Shown: positions 1-8,926, counted from the first letter of the stretch. The stretch: DNA of 64,000 nucleotides from Bacteroidales bacterium (GCA_024402115.1 JAKSJQ010000004.1:27195-91194); one strand, 5' to 3'. Translations and numbers: made by a program. Notes: generated by a model not told the origin, from the letters alone.

Positions 1-90
1 ACCTCAGAGGAGGCAAAGGGATTCATCAAGATCACCTCAAACCCTCTCCGCGTATACTACGGCAACCACAAGGACGAATTCACAGAGTAA
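1..90 (+). CDS. argG: Argininosuccinate synthase, C-terminal fragment (probable)
   Basis: An open frame runs from the window edge to a TAA at 88-90 and encodes the last 29 residues of a protein, ending in NHKDEFTE. It lies 7 bp before argC in a complete arginine operon, and the tail (GFIKI..LRVYY) fits the end of argininosuccinate synthase, which joins citrulline to aspartate. Only the tail is visible, so the call rests mainly on context: argG is the one late-pathway gene otherwise missing here. Confidence 0.55.
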   Translation, partial: TSEEAKGFIKITSNPLRVYYGNHKDEFTE

Positions 91-97
91 TACGGGC

Positions 98-1060
98 ATG
101 ATCAAGGCAGGTATCATAGGAGGCGCAGGCTACACTGCAGGAGAACTTCTCCGCATCCTCATCAACCATCCGGAGGTGGAGATCACTTTCGTACACAGTT
201 CCAGCAACGCAGGCAACAAGCTCTATGACGTGCACGAGGGTCTCTTCGGCGACACCGAGCTCTGTTTCAGCGCCGAGTATGACCTCAACGCCGTGGACGT
301 GCTCTTCCTCTGCTCGGCACATGGCAAGAGCGCTGAGTTCTGGAGCGAGAACGAGCGTCCCGCAAGCCTCAAGGTCGTAGACCTCGCGCAGGACTTCCGC
401 GACGAGAGCGCAGGCTATGTCTACGGACTTCCTGAGCTCCAGAGGGAGAAGATACGCAAGGCTGAGCTCATCGCCAACCCTGGATGCTTCGCGACCGCGA
501 TCCAGCTTGCGATACTTCCGCTCGCGGCTGCAGGACTCCTCAAGGACGAGGTCGAGATCACTGCGATCACAGGATCTACAGGAGCAGGCGTGAAGCCAGG
601 TGCAACCACCCACTTCAGCTGGAGGAACAACAACATCTCCGCTTACAAGGTATTCGAGCACCAGCACCTCAAGGAGATAGGACGCAACGTCTGCAATCTC
701 CAGAAGGACTTCGACAAGGCCCTCAACTTCGTGCCTGTACGCGGCGACTTCGCAAGAGGCATATTCGCGAGCGTATATACCAGCTGCGATCTCAGCACCG
801 AGGAGGCAGTGACCCTCTATAAGAACTACTACGGCGATGCAGCGTTCACCTTCGTCTCAGACAAGGCAGTGGACCTCAAGCAGGTAGTGAACACCAACAA
901 ATGCATAATCTCCCTTGCGAAGCACGGTGACAAGCTCGTTATCGCTTCCGTCATCGACAATCTCCTCAAGGGCGCTTCCGGCCAGGCCGTCCAGAACATG
1001 AACCTCATCTTCGGACTTCCTGAGAACACCGGACTCAAACTGAAGGCATCGGCCTTCTAA
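98..1060 (+). CDS. argC: N-acyl-gamma-glutamyl-phosphate reductase
   Basis: This 320-aa cytoplasmic enzyme performs the NADPH-dependent reduction of N-acyl-glutamyl phosphate to the semialdehyde, the third step of arginine synthesis. The N-terminal Rossmann start reads GIIGGAGYTAGELLR, and the catalytic cysteine sits in the family motif NPGCFATA near residue 130. The length is normal for the family. The ATG is 7 bp after the preceding stop and 12 bp before argD, so it is an internal operon gene with no promoter of its own. Because the downstream carbamoyltransferase looks succinyl-specific, the natural acyl group here may be succinyl, but that is inference. Confidence 0.95.
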   Translation: MIKAGIIGGAGYTAGELLRILINHPEVEITFVHSSSNAGNKLYDVHEGLFGDTELCFSAEYDLNAVDVLFLCSAHGKSAEFWSENERPASLKVVDLAQDFRDESAGYVYGLPELQREKIRKAELIANPGCFATAIQLAILPLAAAGLLKDEVEITAITGSTGAGVKPGATTHFSWRNNNISAYKVFEHQHLKEIGRNVCNLQKDFDKALNFVPVRGDFARGIFASVYTSCDLSTEEAVTLYKNYYGDAAFTFVSDKAVDLKQVVNTNKCIISLAKHGDKLVIASVIDNLLKGASGQAVQNMNLIFGLPENTGLKLKASAF

Positions 1061-1072
1061 AAAGACAGGAAC

Positions 1073-2197
1073 ATGAATCTTTTCGACGTATACTCACTCT
1101 TCGACGTGACCCCAGTGAAGGCCCAGGGCTGCAAGGTCTGGGACAAGGACGGTCAGGAATATCTTGACCTCTATGGCGGCCACGCCGTAATTTCGGTAGG
1201 ACACAGCCACCCCGCTTACGTGGCCGCTATCACCGACCAGCTCAATAAGATAGGATTCTACTCGAACAGCGTGCAGAATCCACTCCAGGTGGAGCTCGCA
1301 GAGAAGCTCGGCAAGGCATGCGGATACGAGGACTACACCCTTTTCCTCGACAACTCCGGAGCCGAGTCCAACGAGAACGCAGCGAAGCTCGCATCCTTCC
1401 ACACCGGCAAGGACCGCATCGTAGCCTTCCGCAAGAGTTTCCACGGCCGCACCTCAGGTGCTGTCGCAATCACCGACAACCCTAACATCGTCTCACCTTT
1501 CAACGCAAACCACAAGGTGACCTTCTGCGACCTCAACAACGCAGAGCAGGTCGAGGCTGCGCTCAAGGGCGGCGACGTAGCAGGTGTCATCATCGAAGGC
1601 ATCCAGGGCTGCGGAGGAATCAACTGCCCTACCACCGAATTCATGCAGACCCTCGAGGCTCTCTGCAAGAAGTACGGCGCAGTCCTCATCCTCGACGAGG
1701 TACAGAGCGGCTACGGACGTACCGGTAAGTTCTTCGCGCACCAGTGGTACGGAATCAAGCCTGGCATCATCACCATGGGCAAGGGTATCGCCAACGGCTT
1801 CCCTTGCGGCGGTATCCTCATCTCTCCTGAGTTCAAAGCGGTCAAGGGCATGCTCGGAACCACCTTCGGAGGAAACTACCTCGCGATGGCCGCAGCACTC
1901 TCTGTCCTCGACATCATAGAGAAGGAGAATCTCGTCGAGAACGCCCTCAAGGTAGGAGAATACATCAAGGCCAACATCCCTGCATCACCGAAGATCAAGG
2001 AAGTCCGCGGTCAGGGCCTCATGCTCGGTATCGAATTCAACGAGGAAGTAGCCCCTATCCGCAAGGCTCTCCTCTTCGACAAGCACATCTTCACGGGAGT
2101 AGCCGGCAAGAACATGGTAAGGCTCCTCGCACCGCTCTGCCTCAGCATGGAGCAGGCAGAGACATTCATCTCAGCACTCAAGGAAATACTCGGATAA
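1073..2197 (+). CDS. argD: N-acylornithine aminotransferase
   Basis: This 374-aa class III PLP-dependent aminotransferase converts N-acyl-glutamate semialdehyde to N-acyl-ornithine with glutamate as amino donor. Visible hallmarks are the N-terminal GHAVISVGHSHP, the GAESNENAAKLA segment, the PLP-ring aspartate in LILDEVQSGYGRTG, and the Schiff-base lysine in ITMGKGIANGFP. It follows argC by 12 bp and precedes the carbamoyltransferase by 4 bp. Length and motif order are standard. The usual ambiguity with other ornithine or GABA aminotransferases is settled by its place in the arginine operon. Confidence 0.94.
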   Translation: MNLFDVYSLFDVTPVKAQGCKVWDKDGQEYLDLYGGHAVISVGHSHPAYVAAITDQLNKIGFYSNSVQNPLQVELAEKLGKACGYEDYTLFLDNSGAESNENAAKLASFHTGKDRIVAFRKSFHGRTSGAVAITDNPNIVSPFNANHKVTFCDLNNAEQVEAALKGGDVAGVIIEGIQGCGGINCPTTEFMQTLEALCKKYGAVLILDEVQSGYGRTGKFFAHQWYGIKPGIITMGKGIANGFPCGGILISPEFKAVKGMLGTTFGGNYLAMAAALSVLDIIEKENLVENALKVGEYIKANIPASPKIKEVRGQGLMLGIEFNEEVAPIRKALLFDKHIFTGVAGKNMVRLLAPLCLSMEQAETFISALKEILG

Positions 2198-2201
2198 GGA
2201 T

Positions 2202-3170
2202 ATGAAGACATTCTTCCACGTATCAGACATAGGCGACCTCAAGGCAGCCCTCGAGGAAGCAAAGCAGGTAAAGGCGACTCCGTATGCCTGGAAGCACCTC
2301 GGAGAGAACAAGACCATCATGCTCGTGTTCTTCAACAGCAGCCTCCGTACCCGCCTGAGCAGCCAGAAGGCCGCTCTCAACCTCGGAATGAGCCCTATCG
2401 TGCTCAACATCGGTCAGGACAGCTGGAAGCTCGAGACCGAGCTCGGCGTAGTGATGGACGGTGACAAGTCGGAGCATCTTCGCGAGGCTATCCCTGTGAT
2501 GGCAAGCTACTGCGACATCATCGGCGTACGTTCATTCGCAGGTCTCAAGGACCGCGAATTCGACTATGCGGAGAGCATACTCCAGCAGTTCATCCAGTAC
2601 AGCGGCAAGCCTGTGATCAGCCTCGAGTCCGCTACCGTACACCCAGGCCAGGCATTCGCCGACCTTATCACCATCGAGGAATACAAGAAGACCGCCAGGC
2701 CAAAGGTCGTCCTCACATGGGCACCTCATCCAAAGGCTCTCCCTCAGGCAGTGCCTAACTCATTCGCAGAGTGGATGAACGCAGCCGATGTGGACTTCGT
2801 GATCACCCATCCTCACGGCTACGAGCTCGACCCTAAGTTCGCCGGCAACGCGAAGGTAGAGTACGATCAGATGAAGGCCTTTGAGGGCGCTGACTTCATC
2901 TACGCGAAGAACTGGAGCTGTCCAGGCGTGACCGATCCCTCCAAGTACGGAGAGATTCTCAGCAAGGACATGGACTGGACCGTGGATGCCAAGCACATGG
3001 CAGTGACCAACAACGCATACTTCATGCACTGTCTCCCTGTCCGCAGGAACATGATCGTCTCTGACGAGGTGATCGACGCTCCTACCAGTCTCGTGATCCC
3101 TGAAGCTGCAAACCGCGTCGTATCCATCCAGGTAGTGATGAAGAGAATGCTCGAGGAACTCAACAAGTAA
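2202..3170 (+). CDS. argF': N-succinylornithine carbamoyltransferase (Bacteroidetes-type ArgF')
   Basis: This 322-aa transcarbamylase moves the carbamoyl group of carbamoyl phosphate to an N-acylated ornithine, giving N-acyl-citrulline. The carbamoyl-phosphate loop reads FFNSSLRTRLSSQK (residues 43-56), and the C-terminal HCLPVRRNMIVSDEV is typical of the AOTCase/SOTCase branch. In published work on the Xanthomonas and Bacteroides fragilis enzymes, one residue decides acyl specificity: Glu92 in AOTCase, Pro90 in SOTCase, with Glu92 changed to Ser also giving succinyl specificity. Here the aligned residue in MDGDKSEH is Ser90, so succinylornithine is the predicted substrate. It lies 4 bp after argD and 1 bp before argB. 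Confidence 0.92.
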   Translation: MKTFFHVSDIGDLKAALEEAKQVKATPYAWKHLGENKTIMLVFFNSSLRTRLSSQKAALNLGMSPIVLNIGQDSWKLETELGVVMDGDKSEHLREAIPVMASYCDIIGVRSFAGLKDREFDYAESILQQFIQYSGKPVISLESATVHPGQAFADLITIEEYKKTARPKVVLTWAPHPKALPQAVPNSFAEWMNAADVDFVITHPHGYELDPKFAGNAKVEYDQMKAFEGADFIYAKNWSCPGVTDPSKYGEILSKDMDWTVDAKHMAVTNNAYFMHCLPVRRNMIVSDEVIDAPTSLVIPEAANRVVSIQVVMKRMLEELNK

Positions 3171-3171
3171 G

Positions 3172-3945
3172 ATGATAAAGGTAACAAAGATAGGCGGCAA
3201 CGTCGTTGACGACCAGCAGGCTCTCGAGAGCTTCTGCAAGGACTTCGCTGCGCTCGAGGGTCCCAAGGTCCTCGTGCATGGCGGCGGCGCTGTCGCTAAC
3301 CACATTCAGAAGGCGCTCGGCCAGGAGCCGATCAAGATTGCAGGACGTCGCGTGACCGATGCCGAGACACTCAAGGTCGTGACCATGGTCTATTCGGGTC
3401 TGTGCAACAAGAGCATCGCCGCCCTCCTCCAGAAGTACGGTTGCAACGCGATCGGACTCAGCGGATGTGACGGCAACGTGATCTGCGCGAAGAAGCGTGC
3501 GCCGCTTATGATCGAGGGTGAGCCAGTGGATTTCGGTTTCGTGGGCGACGTGACTGAGGACAGCGTGAATGCTGATTTCCTCAACTCGCTCATCGCCCAG
3601 GGCATCACTCCGGTACTCTGCGCGATCAACCATGACGGCGAGGGCAACCTTCTCAACACCAATGCAGACACCATCGCGTCGTCGGTCGCTATCGCACTCG
3701 GCGCCGAGCTCGTATACTGCTTCGAGAAGGACGGCGTTCTGATGGACAAGGATGACAATTCAAGCATCATCCCGACCATCACCTACGACTCCTACATCGA
3801 CCTCAAGGCAAAGGGCATCATCGCCGACGGAATGATTCCTAAGCTCGACAACGCCTTCAAGGCGATGAGCAAGGGCGCAGGCAACGTGACCATCAAGAAC
3901 GCTTCGAACCTTCTGAACGACACAGGAACGACCTTATGCAGGTAA
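3172..3945 (+). CDS. argB: N-acylglutamate kinase
   Basis: This 257-aa amino-acid kinase family enzyme phosphorylates the gamma-carboxylate of N-acetyl- or N-succinyl-glutamate with ATP, the second pathway step. The N-terminal nucleotide-binding lysine is in VTKIGGNVVD, the glycine-rich loop is LVHGGGAVAN, and the NINADTIA-type signature appears as NTNADTIASSVA. It is a short form of the family and lacks the N-terminal helix that arginine-sensitive hexameric NAGKs use for allostery. Its 3' end overlaps the next gene by 10 bp, which suggests translational coupling. Confidence 0.93.
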   Translation: MIKVTKIGGNVVDDQQALESFCKDFAALEGPKVLVHGGGAVANHIQKALGQEPIKIAGRRVTDAETLKVVTMVYSGLCNKSIAALLQKYGCNAIGLSGCDGNVICAKKRAPLMIEGEPVDFGFVGDVTEDSVNADFLNSLIAQGITPVLCAINHDGEGNLLNTNADTIASSVAIALGAELVYCFEKDGVLMDKDDNSSIIPTITYDSYIDLKAKGIIADGMIPKLDNAFKAMSKGAGNVTIKNASNLLNDTGTTLCR

Positions 3946-5024
3946 GCGACCACACAGATCTTCTCCGCCGCATGGTGGCCACCCCTTCCCTCTCCTTCGA
4001 GGAGGAGAAGGTCAGGGATCTCATATCCGCCCAGCTCAGGGAATGGGGCATCGAGCACCGCGTGATGCGCAACAACATCGTCGCCCTGCAGAAGTGCTTC
4101 GACCCTGCGAAGAAGACCCTTGCGCTCGACGCGCATATCGACACCGTGCCTGCGAACCAGGAATACAGCTTCGACCCGCACGACGCCGGAACAGATCCGG
4201 AGGTGGTGCGCGGACTCGGAAGCAATGACGACGGAGGAAGCGTCGTATCGATGATCGCGACCTTCCGCCATTTCCATGAGAAGGAACTCCCGTTCAACCT
4301 CATGCTCGTACTCACTTGCGAGGAGGAGCGTTCCGGAATGAACGGTGCACGCTGGCTATACGGAGAGGACGGTCCTTTCAAGGACCCTGCCTGTGATCTT
4401 CCGGACCCTTCATGGGTCATAGTCGGAGAGCCTACCCAGATGAGGGCGGCGACCAGCGAGCGCGGACTTCTCGTACTTGACTGCGAGGCCCAGGGCGTTG
4501 CCGGACATGCAGGTCGCGGCGAGGGTGTGAATGCACTCTACAAGGCCATGGACGACATCGCGATACTCCGCGACCACAAGTTTGCGAAGGTCTCTCCTAT
4601 CATGGGAGCAGTCAGGATGACCGTCACCCAGGTAAACGCCGGAACCGTCCACAACGTCGTTCCGGACAGCTGCAAGTTCGTCGTGGACATACGCCCGACG
4701 GAAATGTACACCAACGAGGAGATAGTCGAGGAACTTCAGGCTCTCATCCAGAGCAGCATCAAGCCTCGCAACCTTCTCAACAGATCATCGGCGTCGAAAC
4801 CAGGTTCAACCCTCGTGAAGAATCTCGAGGCGCTCGGAATAGAGACCTTCTCCTCCCCTACGACCTCCGATTGGATGAGGATAGGCTGCGATGCGATCAA
4901 GATGGGGCCTGGCGACTCTGCCCGCTCCCACAGAAAAGACGAATACGTACTCACAAGCGAGATAGCAGGTGCTATCGAGACATATATCAGATTCATAGAA
5001 AACTATGGCAACACTCTGGAGTAA
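3936..5024 (+). CDS. M20-family N-acylcitrulline/N-acylornithine deacylase
   Basis: This 362-aa zinc-dependent M20 amidohydrolase has its metal ligands in LDAHIDTVP, GLGSNDDGGS and the catalytic Glu pair TCEEERSG, followed by the dimerisation (lid) domain and a C-terminal HRKDE-type ligand segment. Sitting between argB and argH in a pathway whose carbamoyltransferase acts on acylated ornithine, it most likely removes the acyl group from N-succinyl- (or acetyl-) citrulline to release citrulline for ArgG. The start overlaps the end of argB and its 3' end overlaps argH by 20 bp. Exact substrate preference cannot be read from sequence. Confidence 0.85.
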   Translation: MQVSDHTDLLRRMVATPSLSFEEEKVRDLISAQLREWGIEHRVMRNNIVALQKCFDPAKKTLALDAHIDTVPANQEYSFDPHDAGTDPEVVRGLGSNDDGGSVVSMIATFRHFHEKELPFNLMLVLTCEEERSGMNGARWLYGEDGPFKDPACDLPDPSWVIVGEPTQMRAATSERGLLVLDCEAQGVAGHAGRGEGVNALYKAMDDIAILRDHKFAKVSPIMGAVRMTVTQVNAGTVHNVVPDSCKFVVDIRPTEMYTNEEIVEELQALIQSSIKPRNLLNRSSASKPGSTLVKNLEALGIETFSSPTTSDWMRIGCDAIKMGPGDSARSHRKDEYVLTSEIAGAIETYIRFIENYGNTLE

Positions 5025-6324
5025 AGGAACAGCGGCCACTGACGTGGTCGAGAACTTCACGGTCGGAAACGACAGGATACTTGACATGAAACTCGCGAAG
5101 TATGATGTCATCGGTTCGAAGGCACATATCAAGATGCTCGAGAGCATCGGTCTCCTCACGGCAGAGGAGCTCGAGGTCCTCACCGCAGCGCTTGATCGCA
5201 TACTTGCGACCATCGAGAAGGGTGATTTCCGTCTCGAGGACGACGTCGAGGACATCCACTCACAGGTAGAGCTTCTGCTAACCCGCGAGCTCGGAGAGGT
5301 AGGAAAGAAGATCCATTCAGGACGCTCACGCAACGACCAGGTACTCGTGGACGTGAAGCTCTTCCTCAAGGACCAGATCCTCGAGGTCAGGGAGGAAGTC
5401 CTCACCCTCTTCAAGACCCTCCAGAGCCTCAGCGAGAAGCATAAGGAAGTACTCCTCCCAGGATACACCCACGCCCAGATAGCGATGCCATCGTCATTCG
5501 GAATGTGGTTCGGTGCCTATGCAGAGAGCCTCATCGACGACATGCACATGCTCATGGGCGCGTACAGGGTCGTGGACAGCAACCCTCTCGGCTCAGCTGC
5601 GGGATACGGCAACTCCTTCCCTCTGAACAGGACCATGACAACCGAGCTCCTCGGATTCGGCGAGCTCAACTGGAACAGCGTGGCTGCTCAGCTCAGCCGC
5701 GGAAAGTCTGAAAGGTGCGTCGCTTCGGCCATAGGCAGCGTCGCCCTCACCCTGAACAAATTCGCTGCGGACTGCTGCATGTACATGAGCCAGAACTACG
5801 GATTCATCAAGTTCCCTGACTCTCTCACCACCGGTTCGAGCATCATGCCTCACAAGAAGAACCCTGACGTGTGGGAGATCATGCGCGGAAAGTGCAACAT
5901 GATCATGTCCGTGGAAAACGAGATCTCACTCCTCGCCAGCAACATGGCACATGGATACCATCGCGAATACCAGCTCCTCAAGGACATACTCTTCCCAGCC
6001 CTCGACCTCATGCATGAGTGTCTCAACATGGCTGACTACATGCTCCAGAGCATCAGCGTGAACGACCACATACTCGAGGATCCTAAGTACAAGTATCTCT
6101 TCACCGTCGAGGAGGTCAACCGCAGGACTCTCGCCGGCACTCCTTTCCGCGACGCATACAAGCAGGTCGGAATCGAGGTGAACGAAGGCCGATTCACCTA
6201 CAACGGCAGCGAGGATCTCGGAAAGCTCAAGGCTTCGGACCTTCACCATACCCACGAGGGCAGCGTCGGCAGGCTCTGCACAGAGGAAATCGCGCATAAG
6301 ATGGAGGTAGCAGCCAGAGTATGA
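5005..6324 (+). CDS. argH: Argininosuccinate lyase
   Basis: This 439-aa fumarase/aspartase superfamily enzyme cleaves argininosuccinate to arginine and fumarate. The superfamily signature GSSIMPHKKNPDV is present around residue 275, and the N-terminal DVEDIHSQVE and SGRSRNDQ segments are standard. The ATG lies 20 bp inside the end of the M20 gene, and the stop overlaps the start of the UvrA-like gene as ATGA. Length is close to the usual 450-460 aa. No regulatory element is seen inside the operon, so control presumably acts upstream of the window. Confidence 0.95.
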   Translation: MATLWSKGTAATDVVENFTVGNDRILDMKLAKYDVIGSKAHIKMLESIGLLTAEELEVLTAALDRILATIEKGDFRLEDDVEDIHSQVELLLTRELGEVGKKIHSGRSRNDQVLVDVKLFLKDQILEVREEVLTLFKTLQSLSEKHKEVLLPGYTHAQIAMPSSFGMWFGAYAESLIDDMHMLMGAYRVVDSNPLGSAAGYGNSFPLNRTMTTELLGFGELNWNSVAAQLSRGKSERCVASAIGSVALTLNKFAADCCMYMSQNYGFIKFPDSLTTGSSIMPHKKNPDVWEIMRGKCNMIMSVENEISLLASNMAHGYHREYQLLKDILFPALDLMHECLNMADYMLQSISVNDHILEDPKYKYLFTVEEVNRRTLAGTPFRDAYKQVGIEVNEGRFTYNGSEDLGKLKASDLHHTHEGSVGRLCTEEIAHKMEVAARV

Positions 6325-8570
6325 CATCAGACAAGATCATAATCAGGGACGCGACCGAGAACAATCTCAAGCATGTGTCCCTCGAAATACCCAAGTACAA
6401 GATCACTGTGTTTACCGGAGTCTCAGGCTCCGGTAAATCGTCTCTTGTCCTCGACACGATCGCGGCCAAGTCGCGCAGGGAGCTCAACGACACCTTCCCG
6501 ACCTTCGTGCAGCAGTACCTGCCGAAGTACGGACGTCCGCATGTGGGCAGCATCGAAGGCCTACCTATCGCCATCGTGATCGACCAGAAGAAGCCCCAGC
6601 AGAACAGTCGCTCTACAGTCGGCACCTATACAGACATCTATTCCCTGATCAGGTTGCTCTTCTCCAGGGTCGGCAAGCCTTTCGTCGGCTACTCCGACAC
6701 CTTCTCGTTCAACCACCCGCAGGGAAGCTGCCCTCGTTGCTCCGGACTCGGAGAGATACGCGAGCTCGACATCCATAAGCTCGTGGACTTCGACAAGAGC
6801 CTCAACGACGAGGACACCATCCACTACATCGCGTTCGGCAAGGGCGGATGGAGGTGGATCAGGTATGCCCATAGCGGTCTCTTCGATCTGGACAAGAAGA
6901 TCAAGGACTACAGCCCCGAGGAACTCGAGCTCTTCCTGCATAGCCCGCAGATCAAGCTCAAGAACCCACCTTCGAACTGGCCGAAGACAGCGAAGTACGA
7001 GGGCCTCATCCCTCGTATGTACCGAAGCATCATCAACTCCGAGGAAGGCCTTCTGCACGCAGCCGTGCTCAACCCTATGCTCACCATGGGCACATGCCCT
7101 GACTGCGGAGGAACCCGTCTCAACGAGAAGGTGCGCAGCTGTCTCATCGAGGGACTGAACATAGCCCAGGTATGTGCGATGTCTATCACCAAGCTCAGCC
7201 GCTGGATCAAGTCACTCAGCGACCCTCTCGCCGTGGACCTCAAGGCCGCAATCGGAGAGAGGCTCGACGCCCTCGAGGAGATAGGACTCGGCTACCTCAG
7301 TCTCGACCGCCCGATCGGAACTCTTTCCGGTGGTGAGGCTCAGCGCTGTAAGATCGCAAAATACATCAACTCGTCCCTCTCGGACGTCCTCTACATACTC
7401 GACGAGCCTAGCGTAGGTCTGCACAACCACGACATCATCCTGATGAAGAATTCGGTGCGCAAGCTTCGTGACCACGGCAACACCGTGATACTCGTAGAGC
7501 ACCACAAGGAGATGATAAAGATTGCCGACAACATCGTCGACATGGGTCCGGGCCCAGGCGCTCTCGGAGGTGAGATCATGTTCCAGGGAAGCTATACCGA
7601 GCTGCTTCGAAGCAACACGGAGACCGGACGTCTCATAGAGGAGAAATGCGGATTCAAGCCAGCCCCACGCAAGCCTGCGGGATGGTTCACTATCACCGAC
7701 GCAACCCTTCACAACCTCAGGAACGTCACCATCGACCTCCCTACAGGAGTGTTCGGCGTAGTCGCCGGAGTCGCAGGTTCGGGAAAGAGTTCCCTGATGG
7801 AATGCTTCAGGACCGCTTGGCCTAGGCAGGAGGAAGTCGTATACATCAGCCAGAAGAACATAGGAGTCAGCCTAAGGAGCACTCCTGCCACATACATGGA
7901 AGTCGCAGGCGACATCAGGAAGATCTTCGCCAAGGCCCACAAGCTCAAGGAGGAGTACTTCACCTTCAACGGCAAGGGCGCGTGCCCTGTCTGCGGCGGC
8001 AAGGGTGTCATCGTGTCCGAAATGGCCTTCATGGACTCCATCGAGACCACATGCGAGGCCTGCGGAGGTCTGCGCTACTCTCCTGAAGCTCTCAAGTATT
8101 CATACGAAGGCAAGAATATCGCCGAGGTGATGGACATGAGTGTCGCAGCAGCAAGCGAATTCTTCAAGGGCACCGTGATCGAACAGAAGCTCCGCCCGCT
8201 GATGGACGTCGGACTCTCCTACCTGCACCTGAACCAGGCTCTCAGCACCCTCTCGGGCGGCGAGCTCCAGAGAATGAAGATCGCTTCATATCTCCAGGAC
8301 GAGGGCAAGGTCTTCGTGATCGACGAGCCTACTGACGGACTCCATATACGAGATATACGACACATTCTCGGTCTCTTCGACAGGATGGTCGAGAACGGCA
8401 ACACGGTCTACCTCATCGAGCACAACATAGACGTCATCAAGACGGCGGACTATGTCGTGGAGCTTGGACCTGGAGCCGGTGAAGAAGGCGGTACCGTGAC
8501 TTTCTGTGGCACCCCAGCCGAACTCGCACTCTGCAAGTCCTCACGCACAGCCGAATATCTCCAGGACTAA
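6321..8570 (+). CDS. UvrA-like ABC ATPase lacking the UvrB-binding region
   Basis: This 749-aa protein has two ABC ATPase halves. Walker A motifs are GVSGSGKSS (about residue 33) and GVAGSGKSS, signatures are LSGGEAQR and LSGGELQR, and three zinc-finger-type CxxC modules are visible (CPRCSG, CPDCGG, CPVCGG..CEACGG). True UvrA is about 940 aa. Here the chain passes almost directly from LLFSRVG to the first CxxC pair, where UvrA has its UvrB-binding domain, so this is a UvrA paralogue (UvrA2/DrrC type) and probably not the excision-repair subunit. These paralogues are linked to DNA-adduct tolerance or drug resistance, but the role here is unknown. The 4-bp overlap with argH places it in the arginine transcript. 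Confidence 0.88.
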   Translation: MTSDKIIIRDATENNLKHVSLEIPKYKITVFTGVSGSGKSSLVLDTIAAKSRRELNDTFPTFVQQYLPKYGRPHVGSIEGLPIAIVIDQKKPQQNSRSTVGTYTDIYSLIRLLFSRVGKPFVGYSDTFSFNHPQGSCPRCSGLGEIRELDIHKLVDFDKSLNDEDTIHYIAFGKGGWRWIRYAHSGLFDLDKKIKDYSPEELELFLHSPQIKLKNPPSNWPKTAKYEGLIPRMYRSIINSEEGLLHAAVLNPMLTMGTCPDCGGTRLNEKVRSCLIEGLNIAQVCAMSITKLSRWIKSLSDPLAVDLKAAIGERLDALEEIGLGYLSLDRPIGTLSGGEAQRCKIAKYINSSLSDVLYILDEPSVGLHNHDIILMKNSVRKLRDHGNTVILVEHHKEMIKIADNIVDMGPGPGALGGEIMFQGSYTELLRSNTETGRLIEEKCGFKPAPRKPAGWFTITDATLHNLRNVTIDLPTGVFGVVAGVAGSGKSSLMECFRTAWPRQEEVVYISQKNIGVSLRSTPATYMEVAGDIRKIFAKAHKLKEEYFTFNGKGACPVCGGKGVIVSEMAFMDSIETTCEACGGLRYSPEALKYSYEGKNIAEVMDMSVAAASEFFKGTVIEQKLRPLMDVGLSYLHLNQALSTLSGGELQRMKIASYLQDEGKVFVIDEPTDGLHIRDIRHILGLFDRMVENGNTVYLIEHNIDVIKTADYVVELGPGAGEEGGTVTFCGTPAELALCKSSRTAEYLQD

Positions 8571-8748
8571 GGCCGGAGGGGATGGTATACCCAATCTGAG
8601 GGTCTGGCCAACCCACGGCCTGATAGAGTGGGAGGGGCCCGCAGGATACAAGTTATCGCACAGCGATGACGCAGGAGACTGTGGGAAGGTCGACGAGGCA
8701 CAAGGTGCCGAGGAGTCCCGAAGATGGGTCATACCTTCCTCTCCGGCC
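8571..8748 (-). ncRNA. Rod-shaped structured RNA candidate, about 178 nt
   Basis: The two ends pair as a nearly continuous stem of about 22 bp: 8571-8578 pairs perfectly with 8741-8748, and the stem continues with one mismatch and one bulge to 8593/8725. A second perfect 7-bp stem (8638-8644 with 8680-8686) and an 8-bp apical hairpin with a 3-nt loop (8652-8670) lie exactly at the centre. Smaller hairpins sit in the flanks between. This is a 6S-like shape of 6S-like length. Strand is uncertain; the minus strand is favoured by a TACTTTCG box at 8769-8776. It starts right after the UvrA-like stop and encodes no credible protein. I do not recognise the family. Confidence 0.45.
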
Positions 8749-8768
8749 GCGCAGTCCCGCAGTACGCC

Positions 8769-8776
8769 CGAAAGTA
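8769..8776 (-). promoter_or_regulatory. Possible -7 box (TACTTTCG) for the rod RNA
   Basis: On the minus strand TACTTTCG matches the Bacteroidetes TAnnTTTG box at 7 of 8 positions. It would start transcription near 8762, about 14 nt before the terminal stem of the candidate RNA. No TTTG is seen at the expected -33 spacing. Confidence 0.35.
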
Positions 8777-8803
8777 TAGCATTGATAGTCAAATAGATAA
8801 CAG

Positions 8804-8837
8804 ACGGACGGCTCCCCCGAATCGGGGAACCGTCCGT
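8804..8837 (-). terminator. Terminator hairpin downstream of the hypD activase gene
   Basis: An 8-bp GC-rich stem (8804-8811 with 8830-8837) extends by a further run of C-G pairs after one mismatch. On the minus strand it is followed by a moderately T-rich stretch, which fits termination of the operon ending at 8927. Related hairpins with a GACGGCTCC core occur near 38097 and 43612. Confidence 0.65.
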
Positions 8838-8926
8838 ATTGGATATCGCTATGAATCAGAGCGTTACGACCTAGAAGCATCAGCGAGTTACTGTTACCGA
8901 AGCATCATTATGTCGCAATGCATAGG

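Noticed and set aside
8571..8748. Cobalamin riboswitch, because of a GCAGGAGACTG stretch resembling the B12 box
   Set aside because: The other conserved blocks occur in the wrong order, and no vitamin B12 or methionine gene lies downstream on that strand.
8571..8748. RNase P RNA, tmRNA or SRP RNA
   Set aside because: None of the core motifs (GAGGAAAGTCC, a tRNA-like end, the GGAA tetraloop with AGCAG) is present.
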